This document shows positions 5,278-5,288 of a stretch of 5,288 bases of DNA, piece by piece; within the stretch, counting starts at the first letter, position 1, and every line of letters starts with the position of its first letter. The notes under the pieces are model-generated. The model did no database searches, was not told where the DNA came from, and worked only from the letters and a program-made list of their open reading frames with translations. The DNA is from Candidatus Omnitrophota bacterium. GTDB taxonomy: Bacteria; Omnitrophota; Gorgyraeia; Aquiviventales; Aquiviventaceae. A program made the translations under genes and the position numbers. The DNA is taken from assembly GCA_016206585.1 (NCBI GenBank), contig JACQRE010000086.1:1-5288 (forward strand), written 5' to 3'.

Positions 5278-5288
5278 CGCTCCTGGCA

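Overview
The window is a GC-rich piece of bacterial chromosome with four complete protein genes, all on the + strand, plus one compact repeat element. I cannot name the organism. The gene density, codon bias towards G/C in third positions and gene types fit a free-living GC-rich bacterium. The first ~740 bases (leader and cupin gene) look visibly less GC-rich than the rest.

Region by region: 1-343 is non-coding leader with a possible promoter and scattered GTTCG/CGAAC motifs. 344-724 encodes a small single-domain cupin protein behind a strong Shine-Dalgarno sequence, and a 14-bp hairpin at 836-869 probably ends its transcript. 885-1862 encodes a YheT-type alpha/beta hydrolase with an intact Ser-Asp-His triad. 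1863-2147 is a 285-bp non-coding element with 31-bp terminal inverted repeats (19 bp perfect at the tips) flanked by the direct repeat TAA. It looks like a MITE-type non-autonomous mobile element, and the left TAA is also the hydrolase stop codon. 2151-2260 is the leader of the last two genes.

2261-3904 encodes a 547-aa thiamine-diphosphate enzyme of the acetolactate synthase-like superfamily. Five bases later, 3910-5277 encodes a 455-aa aldehyde dehydrogenase of the succinate-semialdehyde dehydrogenase (Sad/GabD-like) group. Both catalytic sites are intact. Their tight coupling suggests a two-step route in which a 2-oxo acid is decarboxylated to an aldehyde, which is then oxidised to a carboxylic acid. 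This is the same gene pairing and nearly the same protein sizes as the cyanobacterial 2-oxoglutarate decarboxylase / succinic semialdehyde dehydrogenase bypass of the TCA cycle, which is my leading functional hypothesis. The substrate cannot be proven from sequence alone. The cupin and hydrolase genes show no clear functional link to this pair.
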